Notes: a model not told the origin generated them from the letters alone. 64,000 nucleotides of DNA from Triangularia verruculosa (GCA_033296885.1 MU863917.1:1-64000), one strand, 5' to 3'. Positions 47,819-59,915 are shown, counted from the stretch's first letter. Made by a program: numbers and translations.

Positions 47819-47890
47819 TAACCTTATAATATAACGTATAGTACGTCGACTATTATATCGGAGGTATAGGTTCGATTCCCGTCGAGATTC
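47819..47890 (+). other. tRNA-like sequence inside element B
   Basis: A near-perfect RNA polymerase III B box (GGTTCGATTCC) is followed by a stem able to close a T-arm. Upstream lie an A-box-like D-arm (TATAACGTATAGTACG) and an anticodon-arm-like hairpin. Acceptor strands AACCTTA and CGAGATT pair at five of seven positions. The homologous sequence is present, more decayed, in element A (about 54487-54556). It is probably a captured or SINE-like tRNA relic, not a working tRNA. Confidence 0.4.
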
Positions 47891-48153
47891 TTCAGTATCT
47901 GGATTTATAGGTATATCTTATAATCTAAGTACTAAACTTTTTAATATTTTAATTAGCTTAGGTCGATTTAAGTATTACCGATAAAATTCTTTTAACTTAT
48001 CCGGGTAATTTAGATTTACCGTTAATTCCTACGAATTATCCATAGCCGGGTAATCTAACCAATTAATTAAGTATTCCAGTTAACCTTTATTAATCCGTAA
48101 ATCTAATATTTCTTCTACATTATACTCTTTTTCTTCGTCCTCCGCTACCTCCT

Positions 48154-48553
48154 TATCACGAATATGATGTGGACACCCGAAAGGAACAACTAATAGGAAA
48201 GAGGAGGCATGGTAGCCAATCAGAGGAAAGGAGGATAGACCAATAAGAGGTGGATTATCCGGGATATGAAGGAATTATGAGTGATTCCTGGGAATTACTT
48301 ATGATCCTTAGGAGTTAGTTATAATCCGGGAAGAAATAGAATAATCCAGGTCTTAATATTAGGTCTATATATACGGAGGAATTAAATAACTTATAGATAG
48401 TTCTGTAATATATAATTACAGCTTATATTTACGGTATCCTATATTTACATTAAGATATCTTATTATATATTGTTTAACTATACCGAACTAATTGTTAGAA
48501 GTAGCTTTTAACCGAGTATCCCTTTTAAAAGTTCTATATAGGGGTTCGTTATA
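48154..48553 (+). repeat. 5' LTR of element A (400 bp)
   Basis: It begins TATCACGAATATG and ends TTCGTTATA. The ends fit TG...CA after RIP of TG to TA and CA to TA. It matches 55405-55804 along its length. Confidence 0.93.
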
Positions 48554-51500
48554 CGTTATATACTTACTTTAACTCTATTATCGGATAAATTAAAAGCGCT
48601 AAATTAAACGTTATAGCCGAAAATACTAACACCTAGGAAGGAATCCCTACCTAACCTACTATCGACTAACTCTTTATTTATATCTAGAAGTTCGAGGATA
48701 AGTCGCGCCTCTCTTATAACGCCCTTACGCAGGAAAATGCTATATTCTACTACGAGATTAGTACCTTACGTAAGGAAGGAGATTATGCTAGGCTCGAAGC
48801 TCCCGATTATTACGGAGGGATTAAAGGAGAGCTGGGAGGATTTTTAATCTAGCTTAAAGTATATTTTCGGTATTACCCTTCCCGTTTCCTAGATAAACTG
48901 TCCAAGGTTATATACGCTGCGTCTAGACTTAAGGATAAGGTACTTATTTAGTTCGAACTAATCCTAGAAGACTATTTTGATAACTAATACGACGAGAAAG
49001 AGGATATTACTAAGAAATATTTTAAGACGTATAAGGGTTTCGAAGAGAAGATTAAAGAGGTATTCGGAGAGTACGATGAAGGTAGGTGTGCTTAGGAGCG
49101 ACTAGCTAACTTTAAGTAAATTAGGTCTATTACCGATTATGCTATAATATTTAAAATAGATGTATTATGTAGTAAGATTAACGACGAAGGGTTAATATAA
49201 TTATTTTATAACGGGCTTAAGGAAGAAGTTAAAGACGAGATGTATCGATAGGAGCGATTAAAGAGTATCGACGAGTATATTGTAATGGTAGTTTATATCG
49301 ACGACCGATAATATTAGCGCCGTAAGGAGCGTAAGGGCATATGCGTATAAAGACCCTACCGTCTTAACGACAAAAAGAAGAGACGGCCTTACGGGACTTA
49401 CGTTTTAGGGACTATTTACGTAGGGTTTATAGAGGTGGACGTAGTTTAGAAGTGGTTTAAGGGGAAGAACGATATTAAGTACTTTAATTATAGGAAGATA
49501 GGTTATTTTAAGAAAGATTATCGGGTACTTAAGTAGCTCCGTTAAAAGGAAAGAAAGACGGTAGTAGTCGTTAAGATAATATAAGTAATAGAGATCTCCG
49601 GTATAAAGTATTTTAATAAGGATTTTTAGGATTTAGCGGACGATTATACCGATAGTAATTATAAATACGAATTTTAGGAAGGAGAATTAATAGTTAATTT
49701 TAAGGGAGAAGACCGTGTTGTAGGATAAGAACTACCGATTAAAGAAGCTATAAAACTAGAGGAAAGTATTATTTTAGGACCCTTTAAAAAGATTTTACGG
49801 CGATTAAAGTAGTTTTTTATTATAAATATAATCTATACTTTAGACCTATATATAAAAGGGATTTTAAAGTAAATTAAGAAATAAATTTAAGAATTTAAAG
49901 AGAAAATAAAAAAGCTCTAGAATTAATAAGAAGTAATTAAATAATATTATTATAATTTCGAAGATAGGGTAATGTAAGTTATAATTAATTATTAGCCGTT
50001 TATATAATTTTAATAAAGAAATAAACGATAAATCGTTTTAAAGATTAAGTTTAAGTAATACTATAGTAAACTATTATAGTTAATTTATAGAGAAAGTAAA
50101 TTTAAATTTAGGAAATTAAATTAAAAAGAGTATTAGGAAAATAAAAAGATTATTAATATAGGGCTTTTATAAATATTAAAATAAGTACTTCGTTATAAAT
50201 AATATAAATTATATAATAAAAATATAGTATAATTATATCTTAGATACTTAGAATATAAAAGGATACTTTAATTTTAATATATTATATATAGGTACGTAAA
50301 GTATTATTAAAGTAAGGCTCTCTAAAGATATTAGTTAGTATAGTAATTAGGAAAAAACGGAGATCTTAAGCTTATTACGAGAATTATAACTAAATAAGAA
50401 CGATAATAGGAAGAGTTAAATAATTATTTCCTATAAAGATAAAGAGATTTAATTAAATTAGAGAAAGAACTTTAGGTTATACGGTTTATATTTAAGTACG
50501 TAAGATATTACTTTAAGTAAATAATTGGTTAAAGAAAAGATATTATTAACGAGGAAAAATATAGGTTAATATAGTATAAAAGTCTAGATTATACGTTTTA
50601 TTTATAAATAAAGGCTAAGAAATATTATAATATTTAGGCCGAAGCCGAAGCTAGGGTTATAATAAAGGGGTAGCGGATATATAATCGAAGGAGGATTAAA
50701 TAAAGTATAAAAGACGAAAAATAAAAAGAAGTTTAATAATAATAATTAATTAATTTCGAATTACTAGATAATTTAATAAAGGAGGATACTTTAAAAGTAT
50801 AATAATAATCGGGAAAAGGATTACGGCTTTTTATAAAGGTTATAAATTTTTAAGGGACTACGAATAAAGTATTAGTAAGGTCGTTATTATATAAAGGAGG
50901 GGTATAAAAGATAAAAGGTTACGAATAGTAGCGCATTAAAAGGGCTTTTAAATGTAAATATTTATAAATAGTAGAGTAAAAGCGGATTTAATTTTATTAA
51001 GATTTATATAATAAACTCGAGTTCTATAGAAGAAGAAGGAGGAAAAGGTTATTATAAAGGGATCCTTCTTTATATAATTAATAGCTAGAGAAATATTATT
51101 ACTGGATATTATAGTATTAAGGAAAATAATAATAGTGATTTTCGATATTATAAATATAGGGCTAGAAAAAAATATGATTTTAGGATAATTATAATACGAG
51201 GATTATAACCTAGATATCGATTAAAAGGACGGTGGCTATTTACGATTAAGGGAATATCGGGAGTATTCGATTAACGATAGGAGATTAGAAGTATAGTAGA
51301 AGTAGAGTATAGGATAAGTACCTTTTACGGTATTACCGTAAAAGATACGAGAGGTATTAATATATTTAATCGATAAAGGCGGTAAGATCGAAGAAGTAGG
51401 GTTAATAGAAATAATTACGTTAGTGGAAATTACGGTAATAATAAAGGATAAGTATATTTATTATAATAATATAAAGAAGGGCGATAAAAAGAAAGTACCG

Positions 51501-54430
51501 GTGGAATACCGAGGGTATCCGGTATTTACGGTAAAATATTTTTAAGGTTTATTAAAGAGGGGACTATAAGATTATAAGATTAAGTTTAAAGAAGGAATAA
51601 AGTTTAAGTTCTTTTAGGTTTACTATATTAATAATAAGTAGAGTAAGGAGTTACGGAAGTATTTAAACGAAAATATTAAGAGAGGATATATTAGAGTATC
51701 TATATCGCCGGTTAAATATTTTATTTTCTTCGTACCGAAGAAGGATAGGAGTTTACGACTATATATAGATTATCGATAGTTAAATTAGGAGATAGTAAAA
51801 AACAATTACTTATTACTATTAATTTCTCGGCTAAAAAGTTAATTATTAAAGGTATAATAGTTTACTAGACTTAATATACTAGTTAAGTACGTATATATAT
51901 AAATTAAGGAAGGAGATAAATAGAAGATAGCTTTTTATACGTTTTACGGATATTTCGAGTACCTTATTATACCGTTTAGGCTTATAAATATACCGGCGAT
52001 TTTCCAGGCCCTCGTTAATTATACGATTCGCTAGTATTTCGATAAAATAATAGTTTATTATTTCGATAATATTCTTATTTACTTACGTACTTTAAAGGAA
52101 TATAAATAGTACGTTAAAGAGATTTTAAATATATTATATAAAGTAGGATTATTAATTAATAAGGATAAAAGTAAGTTTTATATATAGGAAACGGTTTATT
52201 TAGGATATTTAATTTTATTAGGAGAAATATAAATAGAGCTAGGAAAGATTACGGTAATTAAGGATTAGCCGAAACTATAAGTAAAAACGGCCGAACAACT
52301 AAAGATTAAAGTTCGAGAGTTTTTAGGATTTACGAATTTCTATCGGATATTTATACGGAACTATAGCGTTATAATAAAACTATTAAACGATTTAATTAAA
52401 AAGGACGCTGAATTTAAATAGAAAAAGGAGTAAGAGGAGGCTTTTTAAATTATTAAAAACGCTATTACAGCGGACCCGGTACTTAAACTCCTCGACTTAG
52501 GACGACTTTTCGAAGTCGAGATAGATACTTCCGATTATACTATCGGAGGGTAGTTGGGGTAACGGGACGAGGATAGGAAATTATACCTAATAGCGTTCTT
52601 TTCGAAGAAGTTAAAAGGATTATATAAGAATTACCCTATCTATAATAAAGAGCTATTTACCATTATTAAGGCTTTTAAGAAGTAGAGACTATACTTTAGC
52701 GGTATTAATTATAAGGTCTAGGTTTATATTAATTATAAGAACTTAAAATATTTTATTATTATTAAAGTCCTTAATATTAGGTAAGGTAGGTAATTAGAAT
52801 TCTTATCCGAATTTAATTTTTAAATTTATTATAAAAAAGGATCTAAGAATATAAAAGCGGACGTTTTAAATAGAAGAGCGGACTATTACGAAGAGAAGGT
52901 AGGAGAGGAATTATTACCCTTACTATAGGAAATAGCAGAAAATATACTTCGGCACCCGCTTTAATAATGGGCTAAGTATTGCGTAATATATCGAGAAGAA
53001 TTTATTACTTATAAATACTAAAGTAATATCGATAATAACGATTAAGAACGATAGGTTAAATTAGAATTATTAGGGATTTAGAAGGACGACCGTTACCGGC
53101 TTTAGTATAATAATAGGGCTTACGTCGATTTAAAATAGCGGAGAACGCTAATTTAAAAAATCTATAAGTCGAAGCTCAGGGGATATATAAAAATAGTTAA
53201 AATAATAGAGAAGATTAAATAGTATTTTAATTAATTAAGAATAAGGAAAGATATAGAAGAGACGTTACGGAAGTATAACCTCTATAGAAGAATAAGAGTA
53301 AAAAGATATAAACTATATAGGTTTTTAAAGCTATTATTAATAGTAAAGTAATTATAAAGTTCGGTATTAATAAACTTTATTACTAAACTACTAGAATCTA
53401 AAAATATAATTATAAGCGTTAAATATAATAGTATTTTAACGGTAATCGATAGGTTTATTAAATAAATATACTTTTTACCCTATAAAGAGACTTAGACGGC
53501 AGAATAGTTAGCGGATATAGTATTTCGAAACATTACGGTAATATATATATAACTAAGGGAAATTATTATAAATTATAATACTAAGTTCGTATCGAAGTTT
53601 TAAAAGGCTTTAATAAAGTAAATAAAAGTAAAAAGTAAAACGTTATTAATATACTATCCGTAGATAAATGGCTAGACGGAAAGGCTTAATTAAATTATGG
53701 AATAATACTTTCGGAATTATATTAATTTCGAATAAGATAATTAGGTTAAATTTTTACTAACGGTATAACTTACGTATAATATAGTATTTATAGAGATAAT
53801 TAAAGTTATATTATTCTTTGCGAATTACGGTTTTAAGGTAGATTTATGGTAAAGACTAGAGGTAAAGGTATTTAGGGCGGTAGTAAAAGTAAAAAAGCTA
53901 TATATATTATACGTTAAATTTAAAGAAAAGCTCGAGTTTATTCGGGAACGTATATATAAATATTATAATATTAAACGCTTCGAAGGACTTTATTTAAAAA
54001 GGGAGGATAAAGTGTTTTTATTAATATATAATCTTCGTATAAAGAGGCCTAGTAAAAAGCTGGATTATAAGAGAGTAGGCTTATTTAAGGTTAAAAGGAA
54101 GATATCGGAGACGGTATATGAATTGGAGTTATTTAGCACGATATACTTATAGTTATATACTTTTTATATTTTACTTTTGGAATTTATATTACCGGTAAGT
54201 AAGATTAATACTTAGAAAGTAGCGAAAGACGAAGAAGAAGAGTATAATATAGAAGAAATACTGGATTTATAGATTAATAAAGGTTAATTAAAATACTTAG
54301 TTAGTTAGCTAAGTTACCCGGTTATAGATAATTTATAGGAATTAACGATAAATCTAAGTTATTTAAATAAATTAAAAGAATTCTACCGGTATTATTTAGA
54401 CCGACCTAAACTAAATTAAATAATAAAAAG
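48554..54430 (+). pseudogene. decayed gag-pol of element A
   Basis: Recognisable remnants lie in the expected order. At 49477-49533 the gag zinc knuckle reads YFNYRKIGYFKKDYR, with all Cys and His ligand positions turned to Tyr. At 51751-51780 the reverse-transcriptase block reads SLRLYIDYR followed by a stop. At 52051-52080 the catalytic block reads VYYFDNILIY, where the second catalytic Asp has become Asn. RNase H-like sequence follows at about 52.5-52.9 kb. The integrase core lies at about 53.4-53.6 kb. The chromodomain lies at about 54.25-54.43 kb, with remnants of YLV..L.YPV. Stops are too many for translation. Confidence 0.85.
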
Positions 54431-54779
54431 TTCAGTACTTAAATTACAGGGTATACCTATAAATCTAGATACTAAGGAACTTTAATAGGAATTGAACCTA
54501 TATTTCCGACATAATAATCGATATATTATATATTATATTATAAGGTTAATAAATACCTAGGGACCTGCCTATAATTAGTATTATAAACCTTAATTACTTT
54601 AAAAAGTTAAAGGAGTTTTACCGGAGGAACCTTAAACGATTAAAGGTAAAGAATACCGCGGAGAACTAGCCGTTGGGACTAGAGGGAAACTAGGGAAAGC
54701 GTAAGGGCTTAGGTTATTTACGGAACTAATACCTATATTAATAAAGTCCTGGATTAACTAATCTAGAGGGATAGAGGAC

Positions 54780-55080
54780 TAATCGAAGGATAAGTCGGGG
54801 GTAGGGGAGGCGGCTTTATTAGTAGTTTCCTAGCGTTCTAATTCTTCTAGCTCCTCTATAGTATTAAGACCCCGAGATATAGCCTGCGATATTTTCTCGA
54901 GTTATATTTTCTTCTATTTTCGTAAATACCGAACTTTTTCGTTTATAGTTTCGGCCTTAGCTTTAATTTATTTTCGAATATAACGGGTATTTTTAATAGT
55001 AGCTTTAGCTTACGTTTCTGCTAGCTCGAGCTCCGCTTTTATAGCGTTATATTGCGAAATAATATAAGATAATTAGCGAA
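54780..55080 (-). pseudogene. antisense coiled-coil-like ORF remnant in element A
   Basis: Between the chromodomain and the 3' LTR, the minus strand carries about 100 codons with only a handful of stops, all of types expected from RIP (TAA or TAG in place of CAA, CAG or TGG). The residue pattern (LELAET, AKAETINEKVRYLRK, NTIEELEELER) is strongly helical. It looks like the remains of an extra antisense gene of the element; its role is unknown. Confidence 0.4.
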
Positions 55081-55404
55081 GAGTAATCTTGAAAATATTA
55101 TAGCGAAAAAGACTACGATAAATATATTTAAGGTAACGAGAGGATTCGGTAGGTAATACGATATAAAAAAGGTTACGGGTAGCGTAAGTGGAATAAGGAG
55201 TTAGTATTTTGAAAGGACGACGTAGAATTCTCGTCGCGAGGTCGAGACGGGTTAACGTCGGTAAGCGTTTGGATTTATTTATATAATTAGATATTATAGT
55301 AGTAGAGAAAGATAAAAAGGAGGATTTATAGTAAATAAGGTTAGTTATTAGTAAAAGGTTTTAAATAAGGTCGCCGAGACATCGACCTAGGAGGGGGGGT
55401 ATCG

Positions 55405-55804
55405 TGTTACGAATATGATGTGGATACCCGAAAGGAATAATCAATAAAAAAGAGGAGGTATAGTAATTAATTAGAGGAAAGGAGGATAGATTAATAAAAG
55501 GTAGATTATCCGGGATATAAAGGAATTATAAGTGATTCCTAGGAATCACTTATAATCTTTAGGAGTTAATTATAATCCGGGAAGAAATAGAATGATCTAG
55601 GTCTTAGTATTAGGTCTATATATACAGAGAAATTAGATAGTTTGTAGATAGTTCTGCAGTATGTAATTACAGCTTATATTTACGGTATCCTGTGTTTATA
55701 TTGAGATATCTTATTGTGCACTGTTTAGCTGCACCGAACTAATTGTCAGAAGTAGCCTTTAACTGAGTATCCCTTTTAGAGGTTCTGTATAGGGGTTCGT
55801 CATA
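55405..55804 (+). repeat. 3' LTR of element A (400 bp)
   Basis: It begins TGTTACGAATATG and ends TTCGTCATA, directly after the polypurine tract. Its length is identical to that of the 5' LTR. Confidence 0.93.
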
Positions 55805-55809
55805 CTCCT

Positions 55810-58727
55810 TCTTATCGCCCTTTTTTATATTATTATAATAAGTATACTTATCTTTTATTACTACCGTAATTTCCATTAACGTAACTATTCCTATTAACCT
55901 TATTTCTTCGATTTTACCGCTTTTATCGATTAAATATACTAATACTTCTCATATCTTTTACGGTAGTACCGTAGAAGGTACTTATTCCGTACTCTACTTT
56001 TACCGTATTTCTAATCTTCTATCGTTGGTCGAATATTCCCGATATTCCCTCGGTTATAAATAACCACCGTTCTTTTAATCGATATTTAGGTTATAATCTT
56101 TATATTATAGTTACCTTAGAATTATATCTTTTTTTAACCTTATATCTACAATATCGAAAATCATTATCGTTATTTTCCCTAATACTATAATATTTAATAG
56201 TAATATCTCTTTAATTACTAACTACATAGGGAAAGGTCCCTTTATAATAACCTCTTCCTCCTTTTTTTTCTATAGAACTCAGGCTTATTATATAAATCTT
56301 AGTAAAATTAAATCCGCTTTTACTTTACTATTTACAAATACTTACGTTTAAAAACCCTTCTAATATACTACTATTCATAACTTCTTATCTTTTATACCCC
56401 TTTTCTATACTATAACGACTTTATTAATACTTTATTTATAATCCCTTAAAGGTTTTCGGCCTCTATAAAAGGCTATAGCTTTTTTCCCGACTATTATTAT
56501 ACCTTTAAAGTATCCTCTTTTATTAAACTATTTAATAATTTGAAATTAATTAACTATTATCGTTAAGTTTTTTCCTATTTTCTATTTTTTATACCTTATC
56601 AAATCCTCCTTCGATTATATATCCGCCGCCCCTTTACTATAACCTTAGTTTTAACTTCGGCTTAAATATCGTAGTATTTCTTAGCTTTTATTCGTAAATA
56701 GAACGTATAATTTAAACTCTTATATTATATTAACCCGTATTCTTCTTTATTAGCGGTGTTTTTTCCTTAATTAATTATCTACTTAAAGTAGTATCTCGTA
56801 TACCTAAGTATAAACTATATAACCTAGAGTTCCTTCTCTAATTTAACTAGGTCTCCCTATCTTTATAAGAAATAATTATCTAACTTTTTTTATTATCGTT
56901 CCTACTTAACTATAATTTTCGCAACGGGCTTAAGATCTCCGTTTCCTTTTAATTACCGTACTAGCTAATATCCTTAGAGATCCTTACTCTAGTAATACTC
57001 TATATACCCATATATAATATATTAAAACCAAAGTATCCTCCTATATTCTAAATATCTAAGATATATCTATACCGTATCTCCATTATATAGTTCGTACTAT
57101 TTATAATAAAATACTTATCTAAATATCTATAAAAACCCTATATTAATAATCTCCTTATTTTCCTAATATTTCTCCTAATTTAATTCCTTAAATTCGAACT
57201 TACCTTCTTTATAAACTAACTATAATAGCTTATTACAATATTACCTAAGCTTAATCTCTAAAATAATCTATCATTTATTTCCTTATTAGAGTTATATAAG
57301 CGGCTAATAATTAATTATAGCTTATATTACCCTATCTTCGAAATTATAGTAATATTATTTAATTACTTCCCGTTAATTCTAGAGTTCTTCTATCTTTTCC
57401 TCGAATCCTTAAACTCGTTCCTTAACTTAATTTAAGGTCCCTCCTATATATAAGTTTAAAATACGAATTATATTTATAATAAAGAACTACTTTAATCGCT
57501 GTAAAGTTTCTTTAAAAGGTCCGGAAGCAATACTCTCTTCTAATCTCGTAGCTCCCTTAACCGGTAATTCTTATCCCATTATACGGTCTTCTCCCTTAAA
57601 GTCGATTATTAATTCTCCTTTCTAGGCTTTATACCGATAATCGCTATCGGTATAATTATCCGCTAAATCCCGAAAATCTTCGTCGGAATACTCTATACCG
57701 GAGATCTCCACTATCCGTACTATCTTAGTAATTATTACTGTCTCTCTTTCCTTTTAACGGAGCTACTTAGGTGCCCGATAATCTCTCTTAAAATAGCCTA
57801 TTTTCCTATAATTAAAGCACTTAACATTATTCTTCCCCTTAAACTGCTTCTGAATTACATTTATCTCTATAAATCCTGCGTAAATAGTCCTTAAGATGTA
57901 AGTCCCGTAAGGCCGTCTCTTCTTTTTATTATTAGGATAGTAGGGTCTTTGCACGTATATATCCTTACGCTCCTTACGGCGTTGGTACTACCGGTCGTTA
58001 ATACGGATTACTATTACGATATACTCGTCGATAATCTCCGGCCGCTTCTATCGGTACACTTCGTCCTTAACTTCTTCTTTAAGCCCGTTATAAAATAATT
58101 ATATTAACCCTTCGTCGTTAATCTCGCTATAGAGTACGTCCGTCCTAAATATTATAATATAATCGGCGGCAAATCTAATTTACTTAAAGTTAGCTAGTTA
58201 TTCCTAAGTACGCTTACCTTTATCGTACTCTCCGAATACCTTTTTAATCTTCTCTTCGAATCCCTTATATATCTTAAAATACTTTTTAATAATATCCTCC
58301 TTTTCATCGTACTTATTATCGAAATAGTCTCCCAAGATTAGCTCGAACTAAGTAAACGCTTTATCCTTAAACCTAAATGCAGCGTATACTACCTTAAACT
58401 CTTTATCCGGGAAACGGGAAGGGTAATACCGAAAATATACCTTAAACTGGATTAAAAATCCTTCTAATTCTCCTTTAATTCCTCCGTAACAGTCGGGAAC
58501 CTCGAACTTAGCGCGATCTCCTTCCTTACGTAAAGTACCGATCTCCCAGTAAAATATATCATTCTCCTACATAAAGGCGTTATAAGAGAGGCGCGATTTA
58601 TCCTCGAGCTCCTAAATATAAGTAAGGAGTTAGTCGATAGTAGGTTAGATATTAATATTTCCGGCTATAGCATTTAACTTAATACCTTTAACTTATCCGA
58701 TAATAGAGTTAAAATAAGTATATAACG
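55810..58727 (-). pseudogene. decayed gag and start of pol of element B
   Basis: This minus-strand sequence matches the gag to protease part of element A in reverse orientation. At 57763-57954 one frame stays open for 63 codons and covers the zinc knuckle, KCFNYRKIGYFKRDYR, in which the first ligand Cys survives and the other three positions are Tyr. The sequence stops matching at the point where A inserted. Confidence 0.85.
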
Positions 58728-59152
58728 TATAACGAACCCTTATATAGAACCTCTAAAAAAGATACTCGGTTAAAGGCTACTCTTAATAATTAGTTCGGTA
58801 TAACTAAACAGTATATAATAAGATATCTTAATATAAACACAAGATACCGTAAATATAAACTGTGATTATATACTACAGAACTATCTATAAGCTATCTAGT
58901 TCCTCCGTATATATAGGCCATAAATCCCTAAATACCTCCGTACCCAGATTACTCTCGCTTACCAGCGACCCGTGGTGATCCTTCTTACGCTCACCACGCT
59001 CGCCAGGTGATCGTGGTGATCCGGCTCACCTTTGCCAAGCAGTGAGCCTCCTCCGACCCTGGCAGCCTTGCTGCTGTGCCCCTTTCCTCCGATTGGCCGG
59101 CATGGTTAGCTGCAGTCCCCGCCCGGCCCTGCTATATGGTTGGTCTGTGACA
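58728..59152 (-). repeat. 5' LTR of element B (425 bp)
   Basis: It begins TATAACGAACC and ends CTGTGACA on the plus strand. Its U3 part (about 58940-59150) is GC-rich and looks nearly free of RIP, in contrast to the internal region beside it. Confidence 0.93.
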
Positions 59153-59157
59153 TCGTC

Positions 59158-59472
59158 GCTAATATCTACGGACTATATATTATTCCTTAAAACGTAGGTC
59201 GGAAGATGATAATAGCGCTGGGGAATATTAAGTGTAATTTACGGTGGTAATTAGATATGTAGTCTTTATTACGGCCTTAGCGCGCTCTATTGGTCTATGA
59301 CCTATACTACACTGGCCACTTTGGGAAAAGTGGGGCAATTAGAATATGAGCTATTTTAGTTGTAAGGCTGCAGGCCTAAGTAATTTCTTTCTTCTTTTCT
59401 TCTTTGGATTAAAATCCTATAAATCAGCTATTACTTGCTTATGCCTTGCCTTGCGTGATTGCTGACCTCACA
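59158..59472. other. flank of element B: decayed repeat, then ordinary sequence
   Basis: The first 150 bp after the target-site duplication are AT-rich and look like the same old RIP-mutated host repeat seen left of element B. Gene-like composition returns after about 59300. No gene is seen. Confidence 0.5.
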
Positions 59473-59915
59473 GTCTTTAAAGCTTCCCTCTTCTTCCTGC
59501 CTTACTTATAAGAGAGAGAGGGAGAGAGAGAAAGAGCCTTTGGAAGCTTTGAAGACTTCACTTCGGAGCGACGCGGAGTGACTCGTTCCTTTAAGTCTTT
59601 GAACTATCTTTTAAAGTCTTTTAACTATCTTTAACGCCTTTTAACTATCTTTTTAACGCCTTTTAACTATTTTTTAAACCCTTTAACTATCTTTCAAAGT
59701 CTTTTAATTATCTTTTAATGCCTTTTAATTATCTTTTAACGCCTTTTAACTATCTTCTAACGCTTTTTAACTATCTTTAAAGCTTTTTAACTATCTTTTA
59801 ACGCTTTTCAACTATCTTTTAAAGCTTTTAACTATCTTTTTACGCCTTTTAACTATCTTTTGAGGCCTTTCAGCCTTACAAGTAAGATAGAAAAGAAGAG
59901 GGAAGCTTTGAAGAC
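59473..59915. mobile_element. MITE-like inverted-repeat element with minisatellite core
   Basis: Imperfect terminal inverted repeats of about 40 bp (59473-59512 and 59875-59915) share GTCTTyAAAGCTTCCCTCTT at their outer ends. A 4-bp direct repeat CACA flanks the element on both sides (59469-59472 and 59916-59919). It has no coding capacity. The core holds a tandem repeat. Small size, terminal inverted repeats and a target-site-like duplication fit a non-autonomous DNA element, though the flanking repeat is short and could be chance. Confidence 0.55.
59590..59868. repeat. minisatellite, about 21-23 bp unit, roughly 13 copies
   Basis: Units close to CTTTTAACTATCTTTTAACG repeat head to tail with small length and base changes. 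The array forms the core of the inverted-repeat element. Confidence 0.88.

Larger units (their letters stand above)
48154..55804 (+). mobile_element. LTR retrotransposon A (Ty3/gypsy chromovirus type), full length but RIP-inactivated
   Basis: A is 7651 bp long, lies on the plus strand and has two 400-bp LTRs. A perfect 5-bp target-site duplication CTCCT (48149-48153 and 55805-55809) flanks it. A polypurine tract (GGAGGGGGGG) lies at 55390-55399, just before the 3' LTR. Its order is gag with a zinc knuckle, protease/reverse transcriptase, RNase H, integrase and a chromodomain, followed by about 1 kb with an antisense open frame. The chromodomain places it among chromoviruses. All reading frames are broken by many stops from transitions. 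It is younger than B because it interrupts B. Confidence 0.93.
46543..59152 (-). mobile_element. LTR retrotransposon B (Ty3/gypsy type), internally deleted, interrupted by element A
   Basis: B runs on the minus strand between two 425-bp LTRs and is flanked by a perfect 5-bp target-site duplication TCGTC (46538-46542 and 59153-59157). A polypurine tract (read as tccccc on the plus strand) lies at 46972-46980, next to its 3' LTR. Its remaining internal DNA is 55805-58727 (gag and start of pol) plus 46968-48153 (chromodomain end and 3' region). Comparison with A shows that about 2.7 kb covering reverse transcriptase, RNase H and integrase is missing. Element A sits at the deletion point. The coding region is full of stops from G->A and C->T changes, as expected for RIP. 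It cannot be active. Confidence 0.92.
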
